Shown here piece by piece: positions 8,817-18,051 of a stretch of DNA of 64,000 bases. Origin of the DNA: Bacteroidales bacterium (lineage in GTDB: Bacteria > Bacteroidota > Bacteroidia > Bacteroidales > UBA932). The stretch lies in the NCBI GenBank assembly GCA_022653675.1, contig JALCST010000003.1, positions 124,001 through 188,000 of the forward strand, in the 5' to 3' direction. Made by a program: the position numbers and the translations under genes. Numbering within the stretch: the stretch's first letter is position 1; every line of letters begins with the position of its first letter. Below the pieces are notes generated by a model. It saw only the letters and a program-made list of their open reading frames with translations, was not told the DNA's origin and did no database searches.

Positions 8817-11006
8817 ATGAGAAACAACCTTATTCTTTGCCTTATTGCAGCGGCGGCATTTCTTACGGGCTGCAACGGAGGAGGCGGGACCTCGAACCGA
8901 AGGAATTCCGCAGATTACGAACCAAATGGCCGCTGGACAGTTGCCAAAGCAGCAAAATGGAAGGCCGAGACCGGCTGGAAAAGCGGTTGCGACTACATTC
9001 CCGCCAATGCCATAAACCAGATAGAAATGTGGTCCGATTCAACGTTCGACCCTGAGACGGTCGACAAGGAACTCGGTTGGGCCCAGGATTTGGGATTCAC
9101 CACTATGCGCGTTTTCCTGAGCAGCGTGGTATGGGAAAATGAACCCGAAGCGTTCAAGGGCCATATAGGCGATTTTCTGACTATTGCAGGCAGGCACGGA
9201 ATTTCCCCCATGTTCGTTTTCTTCGACGATTGCTGGGATCCTCATTCCGCGTACGGAAGGCAACGCGAGCCGAAAGTCGGGGTGCACAATTCGGGATGGG
9301 TCCAGGATCCTTCGGAGGAAGTGCGCGCGGACAGCACGAAAATGTTTGCGGAGATGGGAAAATATGTGAAAGACATACTGGCCACATTCAAGAACGACAA
9401 GCGCATCTATTGCTGGGACCTCTATAACGAGCCAGGCAACAGCGGACACGGCATGACCACGTTTCCCCTTCTCCGACATACGGTGGAATGGGCACGTGAA
9501 GTCAACCCCTCGCAACCGGTGACTGTAGGATTGTGGACCGAGGATTTGCCAGCACTTAACAGGTTTCTGGTAGAGAATTCCGATGTAATATCATACCACA
9601 ACTATTCAAACCCCGGCAACCATCGCCATGAAATAGATTATCTCTCGATGTTCGGACGTCCCATGATATGCACGGAATATATGGCTCGAAAATTCGACAG
9701 CAAATTCACCAATATCCTGCCGATGCTGCATGCCTATGACGTCTCCGCCATAAATTGGGGATTCGTTTCAGGCAAGACCAATACGATCTACGCATGGGGC
9801 GACCCCCATCCGAAAGGGGAGGAACCTAACCCATGGTTCCACGATATCTACCGTCAGGACCATACGCCTTTCGACACCAACGAAGTTTCGATAATCCGCA
9901 GGGTAAACTCGGAACTGACTGTTTTTCCAGAACGCGATTTTGAAATGGATATCAAGGATAGCGCCAAGGGGACGGAAAAGACGGAAATTTTCGTACTCAG
10001 GAACTTCCGTGGCATGACAGCCCAATTCACCTCATACGGCGCCCGTCTCGTATCGCTTTGGGTACCGGCGAAGGACGGCGTTTTCCGCGACGTTGTATGG
10101 GGATTCCCGAATATAAAGGGATATCTCGACGCCAAGGACATTTATTCGGGACCGATCGTCGGCCGTTACGGCAACCGCATAGGAAAATCTGAATTCAGCA
10201 TCGACGGTACCGAATACCATGTCGTAGCCAACGAAGGAGAGAACCACCTGCACGGAGGCGGGAAGAAAGGCTTCGGATGCCGCGTATGGAAGGGAGAATA
10301 TTGCACCGCCGCAAACGGCCAAAGGGGCGTCCGTTTCTCGTACGTCTCGCCGGCCGGAGAATGCGGTTACCCGGGCACCCTTACCGTTTCCGTCACCTAC
10401 TCCCTCGATTACGACGACGAGCTTTGCATAGACTACGAAGCCACCACAGATGCCCCTACCATACTGAATCCTACGCTGCACGCATACTTCAACCTCTGCG
10501 GCACGACGGATTCGAGAATAGACAACCACACATTCACAGTCGCTTCGGACTATTACACGGTAACCACTCCGGATCTGATCCCTACGGGGGAGATAGCCTC
10601 CGTAGAAGGCACCAAGATGGATTTCCGCAACCCAACCCGGCTCGGAAGCCGCATTTACGACGACAATTTCGTACTTCGCAAGCCCAAGGGTTCCGTGGTC
10701 GCGGATACTACCGCGTCATGGGGTTTCAGCAGCACGCCGGAATATGCAGCAACGGTTTACGAACCGTCGACTGGCATAGAGATGAAAGTCTACACCGACC
10801 AGCCCGGACTTCAGTTCTACAGCGGCGATTCCATGAATTGCACAGATATAGGAAAACGGGGAGAGAAACATCTCACCCGAACCGGATTCGCTTTCGAGAC
10901 ACAGAATTTTCCGGATGCACCGAACCACGACAATTTTCCGTCGGCGGTCCTGCGTCCCGGCGAAACCTATACCCAACACACCCGTTACCTTTTCGATGTA
11001 AGATAG
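8817..11006 (+). CDS. Lipoprotein fusing a GH5-like clan-A glycosidase to an aldose 1-epimerase
   Basis: A 729-residue two-domain protein. The signal peptide ends in lipobox LTGC (Cys19). Residues about 35-365 form a GH5-like (beta/alpha)8 hydrolase with putative acid/base Glu205 (WDLYNEPGN) and nucleophile Glu287 (MICTEYMAR). Residues about 385-729 are a full GalM-type mutarotase: NHLHGG at 476-481, catalytic His555 in LHAYFNL, PGLQFYSG near 663-670 and catalytic Glu694 in FAFETQ. The fusion would anchor a hydrolase and a mutarotase together in the outer membrane, so the released sugar could be anomerised at once. The hydrolase substrate is unknown; related proteins tend to be annotated vaguely as cellulase or xylanase. 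Its stop is 2 bp from the convergent reductase stop. Confidence 0.85.
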   Translation: MRNNLILCLIAAAAFLTGCNGGGGTSNRRNSADYEPNGRWTVAKAAKWKAETGWKSGCDYIPANAINQIEMWSDSTFDPETVDKELGWAQDLGFTTMRVFLSSVVWENEPEAFKGHIGDFLTIAGRHGISPMFVFFDDCWDPHSAYGRQREPKVGVHNSGWVQDPSEEVRADSTKMFAEMGKYVKDILATFKNDKRIYCWDLYNEPGNSGHGMTTFPLLRHTVEWAREVNPSQPVTVGLWTEDLPALNRFLVENSDVISYHNYSNPGNHRHEIDYLSMFGRPMICTEYMARKFDSKFTNILPMLHAYDVSAINWGFVSGKTNTIYAWGDPHPKGEEPNPWFHDIYRQDHTPFDTNEVSIIRRVNSELTVFPERDFEMDIKDSAKGTEKTEIFVLRNFRGMTAQFTSYGARLVSLWVPAKDGVFRDVVWGFPNIKGYLDAKDIYSGPIVGRYGNRIGKSEFSIDGTEYHVVANEGENHLHGGGKKGFGCRVWKGEYCTAANGQRGVRFSYVSPAGECGYPGTLTVSVTYSLDYDDELCIDYEATTDAPTILNPTLHAYFNLCGTTDSRIDNHTFTVASDYYTVTTPDLIPTGEIASVEGTKMDFRNPTRLGSRIYDDNFVLRKPKGSVVADTTASWGFSSTPEYAATVYEPSTGIEMKVYTDQPGLQFYSGDSMNCTDIGKRGEKHLTRTGFAFETQNFPDAPNHDNFPSAVLRPGETYTQHTRYLFDVR

Positions 11007-11008
11007 GC

Positions 11009-12343
11009 TTATTGCGCACCTTCGGATTTCAGGGCATCGCTCAGATCGCGTATGCGTTGAAGTTCCGAAGGTATACGTATGTGTTGCGGACATTTGCGGA
11101 TGCATCTGCCGCACTTGACGCAATGTTCGAACGTCGCTTTTTCTTCTATATGGGAAAAGGCGTTGAAAAAAGCCCTCTTACGGCGTTCGAAATCGTGCGT
11201 TCCCTTGTCACCGAGATAAGGTATCCTTTTGCTTTCCACGAGTTCGTTATAAATCCTGAAGTTGCCCGGGATATCCACTCCGAACGGACATGGCATGCAA
11301 TACCGGCAGGCAGTACATCCTATGGTCGGAGCATCCCTTATATACTTGGCGGCCTGCATAAGCGCATCTATTTCTTCCCCGCCAAGAGGTTTCGCATCCG
11401 ACAAGGTACATACGTTCTCCCTGACGTGTTCCATTGCACTCATTCCACTGAGAATGACCATGACATTAGGCTGTGTGGCCACGAAACGCAATGCCCAGGC
11501 GGCCGGAGTAAGTTTAGGATTGGTCTTATGAAGGATTTCCTTCGCATCTGCGTTTGGATGGGCCAGCATCCCGCCGCGGATAGGCTCCATGACGATTACC
11601 GGAATCCCCTTAGCCGTAACCATGCGGTACTTGATCTCGGCCTTCTCGTCTCCCTTCCAATCGAGGTAGTTGCATTGTATCTGAATCACATCCCAGGGAT
11701 AATTGTCGAGTAGCTTCTGAAGGAATCCGACGCTGCCGTGGAACGAGAAACCCAGCCTGCGGATTCTGCCGGCCGCCTTCTGTTCGTTCAGATAATCCAA
11801 TATGCCGTCTTCGATGTAAAGCTTCTGGAATTTCTCTTCGTCCAACAACGCATGCAGCAGATAATAGTCGAAATAATCAACCTGGCATTTCCGGAGCTGG
11901 GTCTCGAAAATATTCTTGGCATCCGCAAGATCCTTGACCACCGGCGTCGGCATCTTGGTCGTCAGATGGAACGATCCACGAGGATATTTTTTCAGCACCT
12001 TGCCGATAAAGATCTCCGATTCCCCTCCGTGGTAGGTCCATGCGGTATCATAATAATTGACTCCGTGAGCATACGCGTAATCAATCATCTTTTCTGCAAT
12101 TTGTTCATCTATCTTACCATCGCCGGCCAGCGGGAGACGCATGCAGCCGAAACCGAGAAGAGAGTTCTCGACTCCTGTAAACGGGTCCCTGCGCCTGTCG
12201 ACCACACATTCGCCGTCACCTCCATCCGCCTGTACACGGCCGTTGGCCAGTGTTTCCAACCTGGACGATGCGGCAACCAGTCCTAATGCTCCGGCGCCGA
12301 TATATCTGATGGCGTCCCTCCGGGTTATCTTGTCGTCTTTCAT
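11009..12343 (-). CDS. Aldo/keto reductase with C-terminal ferredoxin-type iron-sulfur domain and twin-arginine-like leader
   Basis: A 444-residue oxidoreductase. The N-terminus contains TRRDAIRYIGAGALGL, a twin-arginine-type signal, suggesting export of a folded cofactor-bearing protein. The aldo/keto reductase barrel follows (about 50-330; LLGFGCMRLPL, YAYAHGVNYYDTAWTYHGGESEIFIGK). The C-terminal part has two cysteine clusters, CTACRYCMPC near 335-345 and CVKCGRCIRKCP near 410-420, matching a 4Fe-4S domain. It is the last gene of the heptose/GH31 operon, 5 bp after GH31. The physiological substrate is unknown; an NAD(P)H- or ferredoxin-linked sugar or ketone reduction is plausible. Confidence 0.88.
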   Translation of the reverse strand: MKDDKITRRDAIRYIGAGALGLVAASSRLETLANGRVQADGGDGECVVDRRRDPFTGVENSLLGFGCMRLPLAGDGKIDEQIAEKMIDYAYAHGVNYYDTAWTYHGGESEIFIGKVLKKYPRGSFHLTTKMPTPVVKDLADAKNIFETQLRKCQVDYFDYYLLHALLDEEKFQKLYIEDGILDYLNEQKAAGRIRRLGFSFHGSVGFLQKLLDNYPWDVIQIQCNYLDWKGDEKAEIKYRMVTAKGIPVIVMEPIRGGMLAHPNADAKEILHKTNPKLTPAAWALRFVATQPNVMVILSGMSAMEHVRENVCTLSDAKPLGGEEIDALMQAAKYIRDAPTIGCTACRYCMPCPFGVDIPGNFRIYNELVESKRIPYLGDKGTHDFERRKRAFFNAFSHIEEKATFEHCVKCGRCIRKCPQHIRIPSELQRIRDLSDALKSEGAQ

Positions 12344-12348
12344 ATCAA

Positions 12349-14949
12349 TTATTCCTTTACTTTCATGTTGTGAACTTCGTTGGCATGCTTCAGGTCGGCC
12401 TCGAAATTCGGATTTTCGACGGTTTTGGCATACTGGTCGCGGAACAGGAATATGTTTTTGGCGAAATCTTCAGGGTAATATTCCAGTTTCCTGGGTGTTT
12501 CAGCAGCGGAAGACATGTCTTCAGGGAAAATCACATGATCGTTACGGTATTTCTCCTCTTTCAGCAAACGGCTCATCTTCCTGAATTCGGAGACAAGCCC
12601 GTCGTTGATTTCGACTTCCGTGAGATCCTTGAATTTCAGGACGACGGAACATCCGCTCCCGTTTGCGACCGAAATCGTATCGACGGTGATGCACAAGTTG
12701 TCGCCATCGTAGCCGTGCTTAACGGGAACGCCGTTTACCGTGACCTGTTCAGGTTGAGGATAGCCGAAAAACTTGAATTCCAAGTTCCGTACGCCTTTCA
12801 TCCCCTCGTAGGATCCCTTCCTTTGAGATACTATAAGCCGGAGCGTGTTGGGATCGTCGAAAAAGGTACTGAACGAGGTCTCGGCATAATGGTCGGCATA
12901 ATCCTTGTCATCGCCGGCATCTTCGTAAAGCGAACCTTCGCCCGTTGCGCCGGGGAAGACAGCAACCACTATGTTCGCAGGTTCGTTTTCAAGGTTATTG
13001 ACCGTTTTGTCGTACATCGGGATTATGGCGCCGGCCTTTACGTATACCGGATACTCATTTATCGCAAAGCTGCGTTCCACCGTCCGTCCCCCCTTCAACA
13101 TGGTACCTGTCTGCCATTCGTACCAGTCGTTGCCTTCGGGAAGCCATACGCTCACTTCGGAAAGTCCCCTCGCACTGTCCATCGGCGCCGTGATCGGCAT
13201 GATGAGCATGTCGTCGCCGAACATGTATTCGTCCTTTACATCATATGCGGTCTCTTTGTCCGGATAATCATAATACATGGGCCTGCACAAAGCGATCCCG
13301 GTGTCATAAAACTCGCGGGCCGTCGTATAAATGTAAGGAACGAGTTCGTAACGCAGGCGTATCGCACCGTAAAGGGCATCGTAATAGTCGCCCCTGAAGT
13401 TCCATATCTCCTTCTTGATGTTGGCATCCTTCGAGGAATGGGTTCGGAATATGGGAGAGAACGTGCCGAACTGCATCCAGCGCGCATACATTTCGGGATT
13501 CAGCTTCTTGTTCTTAACCCCCCTGAAATAGTGGCCCCCTATGTCGTGGCTCCAATATCCGTACAGCACATTGGAGGCACAGGCAGTGAAATAGGGCTGG
13601 AAATCGAGGGACGGCCAGTCGATTACGGCATCGCCGGAAAAACCGATCTGATACCTGTGGTTGCCTAGCCCTCCCCAGCGATGATACAGCATGGGGCGCG
13701 TGTGTCCGTGATGTTCTTTCTCCGTAAAGAACACGTAATTCAGCCACCATGTATTGCTCAATCCCTTAACTTGTTTGTCATACAGCCACTGCTGCCAGTC
13801 GAGCCACCAGAAATCCACGCCAGCCTTCTCCAGCGGATGTATCTCTATGTCGAAAAAGTTCTTGATGAACTTCTTGTTCGAACCTTGCCATGGAATATAA
13901 CGGCCGCCCGTCGTGTCGAAATCCATGGCCTTCGCCATCTCTGCGTATTTGTCCTCCCATGGCGCAAAACCGCTTGCGGGATGAAGGTTCAATGTGGTCT
14001 TTATATGGTTGTCTCCCATCCACTCGAGGAGGGCATCGGGATCCGGGAACAGTCCCAGGTTCCACGACCAGCCGGTCCAGCCGAGACGCTGCCCGAATTC
14101 ATCCTTACCCGCCTGGTAATAGGTCGGATGCCAGTCCATGTCGATGACCATCACGTCGAGCGGGACATCGAAACGTTTGAAATTATTTATCACATCACGG
14201 ACTTCGGTATCCGAATAACTCCAATAGCGGGACCACCAATATCCGAATGCGAACCTCGGAGGTAGCGGAACCTTGCCCGCGAATTTGGAAAAATCTCCGA
14301 GCGCCTGTTTGTAATCGTCTCCGTACGCCATGAAGTACCAATCCTGGGCTCCCTTGTCATCGGAATCCCCCCTTACATCCTCGCGGGTCGTAACCCATGA
14401 CCAGTCACCGGCACCGTCGAACAACAGGGAGTTGCTGTCATCGATAAGCGTCCAGCCGTCGCGGGCTACGAGTCCGTCTTCGATGGGCATCTCCTTCCCA
14501 TCCCTCATGTTGCCGTCATAACCGTCCAGTGTCCTGTAAGTCCCCTTGAGGTTGTCCTTCTGCTTCATGCCAGGCTTCCATTCGAAAGATGCGCCCGAAA
14601 GTCCCTTGGCGGAGACTATCTTCAGGTTTTTGTTGGTGAACTTGCCCGATCCTACTATATAGGTGACTTCCATGCGGGAAGTCGTTATGGCAAGACGTTT
14701 CCCGAAACGCCTGACTCTATATTCCGGTACGGGCAAATGGCGGTCGACTGCCACGAAGGATGAATTGTCAATGAATTTCCCGTCCGGAGCCCATTCCATT
14801 CTGATAGTACCTGCTGTAAGAATGGTGAAACGGACATCCTTGCCGGCCATTACCACGGCATCCGGATCGGGTTTGGAAATCTGCTGCGCATAACCCTGCA
14901 GCGAGAACAGAATCAGGACAAACAGCGGAATCAGATGTGTTTTTTTCAT
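12349..14949 (-). CDS. GH31 family alpha-glucosidase / alpha-xylosidase, secreted
   Basis: An 866-residue exported GH31 enzyme with a Sec signal peptide (cleavage after GYAQ, about residue 22). The N-terminal beta-sandwich spans about 25-225. The catalytic barrel has the nucleophile Asp384 in WWLDWQQW and acid/base Asp440 in FSGDAVIDW. C-terminal beta domains follow (about 590-770), and a polar tail of about 90 residues ends the protein, longer than in many relatives. It should release alpha-linked glucose or xylose from the non-reducing end. It overlaps the glycosyltransferase gene by 4 bp and lies in the heptose operon, an odd setting; it may trim a surface glycan, or simply be co-regulated. 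Confidence 0.9.
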   Translation of the reverse strand: MKKTHLIPLFVLILFSLQGYAQQISKPDPDAVVMAGKDVRFTILTAGTIRMEWAPDGKFIDNSSFVAVDRHLPVPEYRVRRFGKRLAITTSRMEVTYIVGSGKFTNKNLKIVSAKGLSGASFEWKPGMKQKDNLKGTYRTLDGYDGNMRDGKEMPIEDGLVARDGWTLIDDSNSLLFDGAGDWSWVTTREDVRGDSDDKGAQDWYFMAYGDDYKQALGDFSKFAGKVPLPPRFAFGYWWSRYWSYSDTEVRDVINNFKRFDVPLDVMVIDMDWHPTYYQAGKDEFGQRLGWTGWSWNLGLFPDPDALLEWMGDNHIKTTLNLHPASGFAPWEDKYAEMAKAMDFDTTGGRYIPWQGSNKKFIKNFFDIEIHPLEKAGVDFWWLDWQQWLYDKQVKGLSNTWWLNYVFFTEKEHHGHTRPMLYHRWGGLGNHRYQIGFSGDAVIDWPSLDFQPYFTACASNVLYGYWSHDIGGHYFRGVKNKKLNPEMYARWMQFGTFSPIFRTHSSKDANIKKEIWNFRGDYYDALYGAIRLRYELVPYIYTTAREFYDTGIALCRPMYYDYPDKETAYDVKDEYMFGDDMLIMPITAPMDSARGLSEVSVWLPEGNDWYEWQTGTMLKGGRTVERSFAINEYPVYVKAGAIIPMYDKTVNNLENEPANIVVAVFPGATGEGSLYEDAGDDKDYADHYAETSFSTFFDDPNTLRLIVSQRKGSYEGMKGVRNLEFKFFGYPQPEQVTVNGVPVKHGYDGDNLCITVDTISVANGSGCSVVLKFKDLTEVEINDGLVSEFRKMSRLLKEEKYRNDHVIFPEDMSSAAETPRKLEYYPEDFAKNIFLFRDQYAKTVENPNFEADLKHANEVHNMKVKE

Positions 14950-16094
14950 ATTTCCTTATTCTTTAAGTTCCTCATTTTTCCGCATTCCAGCAATACATCG
15001 CAGAAATGCGACCAGGTCAGGAGTTCCTTTTCATTGTGAATCGCATTCACGAACTGTTCCCTCGGCAATTTGAAGAAACGCCTTATGGCTGCGGCGACAG
15101 CCTCGGAGCTTATTTCATCAGCCACCAAACCGATTCCGGATCTGTTTATGTCATCGGGCAGGGAACCTACCGGTGTGGTGACGACGGGAACATCGAAAAA
15201 TTCGGAAACGGCTACTATGCCGCTCTGGGTCGCGGAACGGTATGGCAGCACGCAAAGGTCGGATGACGAGAAGAACAGCGCGACCTCTTCATCCCCTATA
15301 TAGCGGTTGAAGACCTTGATCCTGTCGGAATAGGCTGCATTGACCTGCTCTATCTGTTCCGCATACTTGTCGAAACTGCCATAAGTCTCGCCTGCTATGA
15401 CGAGCTGGTACGACATATCGAGGTGATTCATCGCATCTATCAGTATGTCCAGACCTTTATATTCGCGAATCAGGCCGAAAAAAAGCAGGATACGCTTTCT
15501 GGAATCCAGGCCTAGCTTCCTTACGGCATCGTCTCGCCTGATTATGTTGCCGAAATTCGTATAAAGCGGATGGCGAACGAGATGAACTGATGCCTTGGGC
15601 ACGAGCGAAAGCACGTCTTTCTTTTCCTTATCGCTCATTACCATAATTTCATCGCAACCCTTGATAAGCCAACCGGCGAAATTCCGCTCGAAAGGTTTTG
15701 GTTCGTGGGAAATTGCGTTGTCCACCAGACAAACCACCTTTACCCCATGTCTGTGCACGATCCTGGCTACGCGGCCCAGGGAAGGGGCGAAATAAGACAT
15801 CCAGTAGCGTATGAAAAGCATATCCGGTTTTTCCTTCAGAACGGCCCTGGCTGCATGGCGATAGGTAAACGGATTCGCAGGGTCGAGTACGGGGATGCTG
15901 TCTACTTTCATAGCCTTGTCCTTCTCGGTAACATATTGGGTCTTTCCCGGAAACAGCCATGACACGTACTGTCTAGTGAAAGTGAACGGGACCACCGTAT
16001 GGCCCTCGGATTCGAGCGCCATACACAAATTCGCATTGAACTGTGCTATACCTCCTCTGAAAGGATAGAATGTTGAAAGGAAACAGATTTTCAT
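14946..16094 (-). CDS. GT4-type glycosyltransferase
   Basis: A 382-residue GT-B fold transferase. The N-terminal half starts MKICFLSTFYPFRGGIAQFN, with the glycine-rich acceptor-side loop. The C-terminal half has RILLFFGLIREYKGLDILIDAM and SSDLCVLPYRSATQSGIVAVSEFFDVPVV, typical of the Glycos_transf_1 (GT4) nucleotide-binding domain with the E..F pattern. No membrane segment is present, so it acts at the cytoplasmic face. It sits directly downstream of the GDP-heptose genes (5 bp after the fused HddC-GmhB) and overlaps GH31 by 4 bp. It may transfer heptose, mannose or glucose to a lipid-linked or surface glycan; the donor is inferred from context. Confidence 0.85.
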   Translation of the reverse strand: MKICFLSTFYPFRGGIAQFNANLCMALESEGHTVVPFTFTRQYVSWLFPGKTQYVTEKDKAMKVDSIPVLDPANPFTYRHAARAVLKEKPDMLFIRYWMSYFAPSLGRVARIVHRHGVKVVCLVDNAISHEPKPFERNFAGWLIKGCDEIMVMSDKEKKDVLSLVPKASVHLVRHPLYTNFGNIIRRDDAVRKLGLDSRKRILLFFGLIREYKGLDILIDAMNHLDMSYQLVIAGETYGSFDKYAEQIEQVNAAYSDRIKVFNRYIGDEEVALFFSSSDLCVLPYRSATQSGIVAVSEFFDVPVVTTPVGSLPDDINRSGIGLVADEISSEAVAAAIRRFFKLPREQFVNAIHNEKELLTWSHFCDVLLECGKMRNLKNKEI

Positions 16095-16099
16095 AATTA

Positions 16100-17449
16100 T
16101 TATTTCAATGATGCGAACAGTCGGACCGACATTTCCTTCAGTGAATCGTAATGCGCAAGTATCTGCATTCCGGACATCTCTTCACGACTGTATTTGCCTC
16201 CAACCAGAATCGCGGGAATGCCGGCGTTGTTTGCGAAATCAACATCCGAAACGGAATCCCCCACCATTATGCTCTTCTTGAAGTCGATATCCGGGAAATC
16301 GCGCCTCGCCATCAAGGCCATTCCCGTATTTGGTTTGCGGTTGGGACTGTTCTCGTCCATGTCGGTACAGGAGTATATTTTGTCTATGCGTCCTCCGGCA
16401 TCTTTTATTTTTTCGACCATATATGAATTGACGCAGTTAAGGGCGACACGAGTCATCAATCCCTTGCCAACTCCCCTCTGATTCGTGATTATGATTATGC
16501 GACGAAAAAAAGGAGTAATCACCCGGATAGCCTCCAACACCCCGTTCAGGAACTCGAACTGGCCCGCATTCCGCACATAGTCCCCGATTATCTGTTTGTT
16601 GATAACTCCATCACGATCAAGGAACAAGGCATCGAAGATCGGATGGGAAGGGGCTGTTCCCTTTCGCTGTCCCATGACGTTCGAAGCCTGAACCATATTG
16701 AGGAAGGGTGTGGTGTCAGGATCCGAAAAATCGGCCTGGGCCTTGACATAATCCTCAGGTATGCCTATGTCTATGAAATACTTGTTCGCATCCCCGACAT
16801 AACCGCTAACTTTCCCCAGAGGTACAATCTTTTCGAAATAATCGTGCTCCAGGGAGAACGATTCCGGATAATCCGTCAACGCATCCTGGTTCAACAGATA
16901 GATTCCGGCATTTATTAGTCCGTACTTGCAATATTTCTTCTCCTCGAAACTCAGGATGCGGCAGGTTCCGTAATCGTAGCCTACGGCTCCGAACCTGTCG
17001 AAATCCATCATTTCCTTCAAGGCTATGGTAACCTGTGCGCCGGTTTTGCGGTGCAGGGCAAGCATTGCATTGAAATCGACCGAGAAAAAAGTGTCCCCGT
17101 TCAGGATGAACACCTCGTTTTCCTCGGCGTCCGTAACATTCTTGCCTACCCGCTTTTCGGCTGACATGCGCGCCAGAGCAAGCTTGACGGCTCCGCCGGT
17201 TCCCAAGGGGGTGTTTTCTACGATAAGCGAAATATTTGCAGAAAAGTTCAGGGTCGACAGCCACTTCTCCACCATTTCATGCTTGTATCCCAAAGAAAGT
17301 ATTATGCGATCGAACCCCTTGGCCTGCAAGTCATTTATCACATACTGCAGAAAAGGTTTGCCCGCAATCGGGGCCATACATTTCGGCACGTCGGAAACTA
17401 CGCTGCGCAGCCTTGTACCGAGTCCGCCTGCAAGGATTACGCATTTCAT
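16100..17449 (-). CDS. hddC: Fused heptose-1-phosphate guanylyltransferase (HddC) and heptose-bisphosphate phosphatase (GmhB-like)
   Basis: A 449-residue bifunctional protein. Residues 1 to about 240 are a nucleotidyltransferase (LAGGLGTRLRSVVSDVPKCMAPI, LNGDTFF near 117-122, GTGGAVKLA) that would attach GMP to D-glycero-alpha-D-manno-heptose 1-phosphate. Residues about 270-449 are a HAD phosphatase with DxD nucleophile FLDRDGV (Asp278/Asp280), TNQRG and MVGDSVSD, which would remove the 7-phosphate. The Cys/His zinc loop usual in GmhB is absent; only CTDMDENSPNRKP occupies its place. It overlaps gmhA by 4 bp. With HddA and GmhA it completes the GDP-heptose route. Fusions of these two steps are known in other bacteria. 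Confidence 0.88.
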   Translation of the reverse strand: MKCVILAGGLGTRLRSVVSDVPKCMAPIAGKPFLQYVINDLQAKGFDRIILSLGYKHEMVEKWLSTLNFSANISLIVENTPLGTGGAVKLALARMSAEKRVGKNVTDAEENEVFILNGDTFFSVDFNAMLALHRKTGAQVTIALKEMMDFDRFGAVGYDYGTCRILSFEEKKYCKYGLINAGIYLLNQDALTDYPESFSLEHDYFEKIVPLGKVSGYVGDANKYFIDIGIPEDYVKAQADFSDPDTTPFLNMVQASNVMGQRKGTAPSHPIFDALFLDRDGVINKQIIGDYVRNAGQFEFLNGVLEAIRVITPFFRRIIIITNQRGVGKGLMTRVALNCVNSYMVEKIKDAGGRIDKIYSCTDMDENSPNRKPNTGMALMARRDFPDIDFKKSIMVGDSVSDVDFANNAGIPAILVGGKYSREEMSGMQILAHYDSLKEMSVRLFASLK

Positions 17450-18042
17450 TTTCCCTTCTCTCCGAAAATATCCGCTTCAACGAGTTCGCAAATTACGTGT
17501 CCCATCGTTATGTGGCATTCCTGGATGCGAGGGGTATCTCCGGAAGGAACGTTAAGCAGGATGTCGCTCAATTCCTTCAACTTTCCCCCGGTAGAACCGG
17601 TAAAGCCGATGGTCGTGACGCCTTTCCGACGGCAGGTCTCGAAAGCATTCACTATGTTGGCCGAGTTGCCAGAGGTGGAGAGTCCCACCAGTACGTCGCC
17701 TTTTTTCCCCAGTCCTTCCATCAAACGGGAATAGATGAGATCATAACCGTAGTCATTGGCTACGGCAGTAACGTAAGAGGTGTTGCAATGTAAAGCTTCG
17801 CTCGGGAGCACACCCCTGTCGATATAAAACTTTCCGGAGAATTCGGCGGCAAGGTGCTGGGCATCGGCGGCGCTTCCGCCATTGCCGCAAAAGTAAACCT
17901 TTCCTCCGTTCCTGAAACAGCCGGCTATCACGTTCGCAGCCTTTCCTATTCTTGCCCGCATATCCCCGTCCGCAATGATATGCTCTATAACGAGCCGGTG
18001 TGCTTCAAGCCTGGCGCATATTGTTGCATCGATTTCCATCAT
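17446..18042 (-). CDS. gmhA: Phosphoheptose isomerase
   Basis: A 198-residue SIS-domain isomerase that converts sedoheptulose 7-phosphate into D-glycero-D-manno-heptose 7-phosphate. Motifs VYFCGNGGSAADAQHLAAEFSGKF and GLSTSGNSANIVNAF are the phosphosugar-binding signatures, and the C-terminal QECHITMGHVICELVE matches GmhA. Length is normal. Start is ATG at 18042; a second ATG follows immediately. It lies 9 bp downstream of hddA and overlaps hddC by 4 bp. It is the first committed step of the heptose pathway encoded by this operon. Confidence 0.95.
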   Translation of the reverse strand: MMEIDATICARLEAHRLVIEHIIADGDMRARIGKAANVIAGCFRNGGKVYFCGNGGSAADAQHLAAEFSGKFYIDRGVLPSEALHCNTSYVTAVANDYGYDLIYSRLMEGLGKKGDVLVGLSTSGNSANIVNAFETCRRKGVTTIGFTGSTGGKLKELSDILLNVPSGDTPRIQECHITMGHVICELVEADIFGEKGK

Positions 18043-18051
18043 TTACCTCCT

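Noticed and set aside
12370-13668. 432-codon plus-strand frame across the GH31 gene
   Set aside because: GH31 on the minus strand has both catalytic Asp residues; the shadow frame has only low-complexity hydrophobic text.
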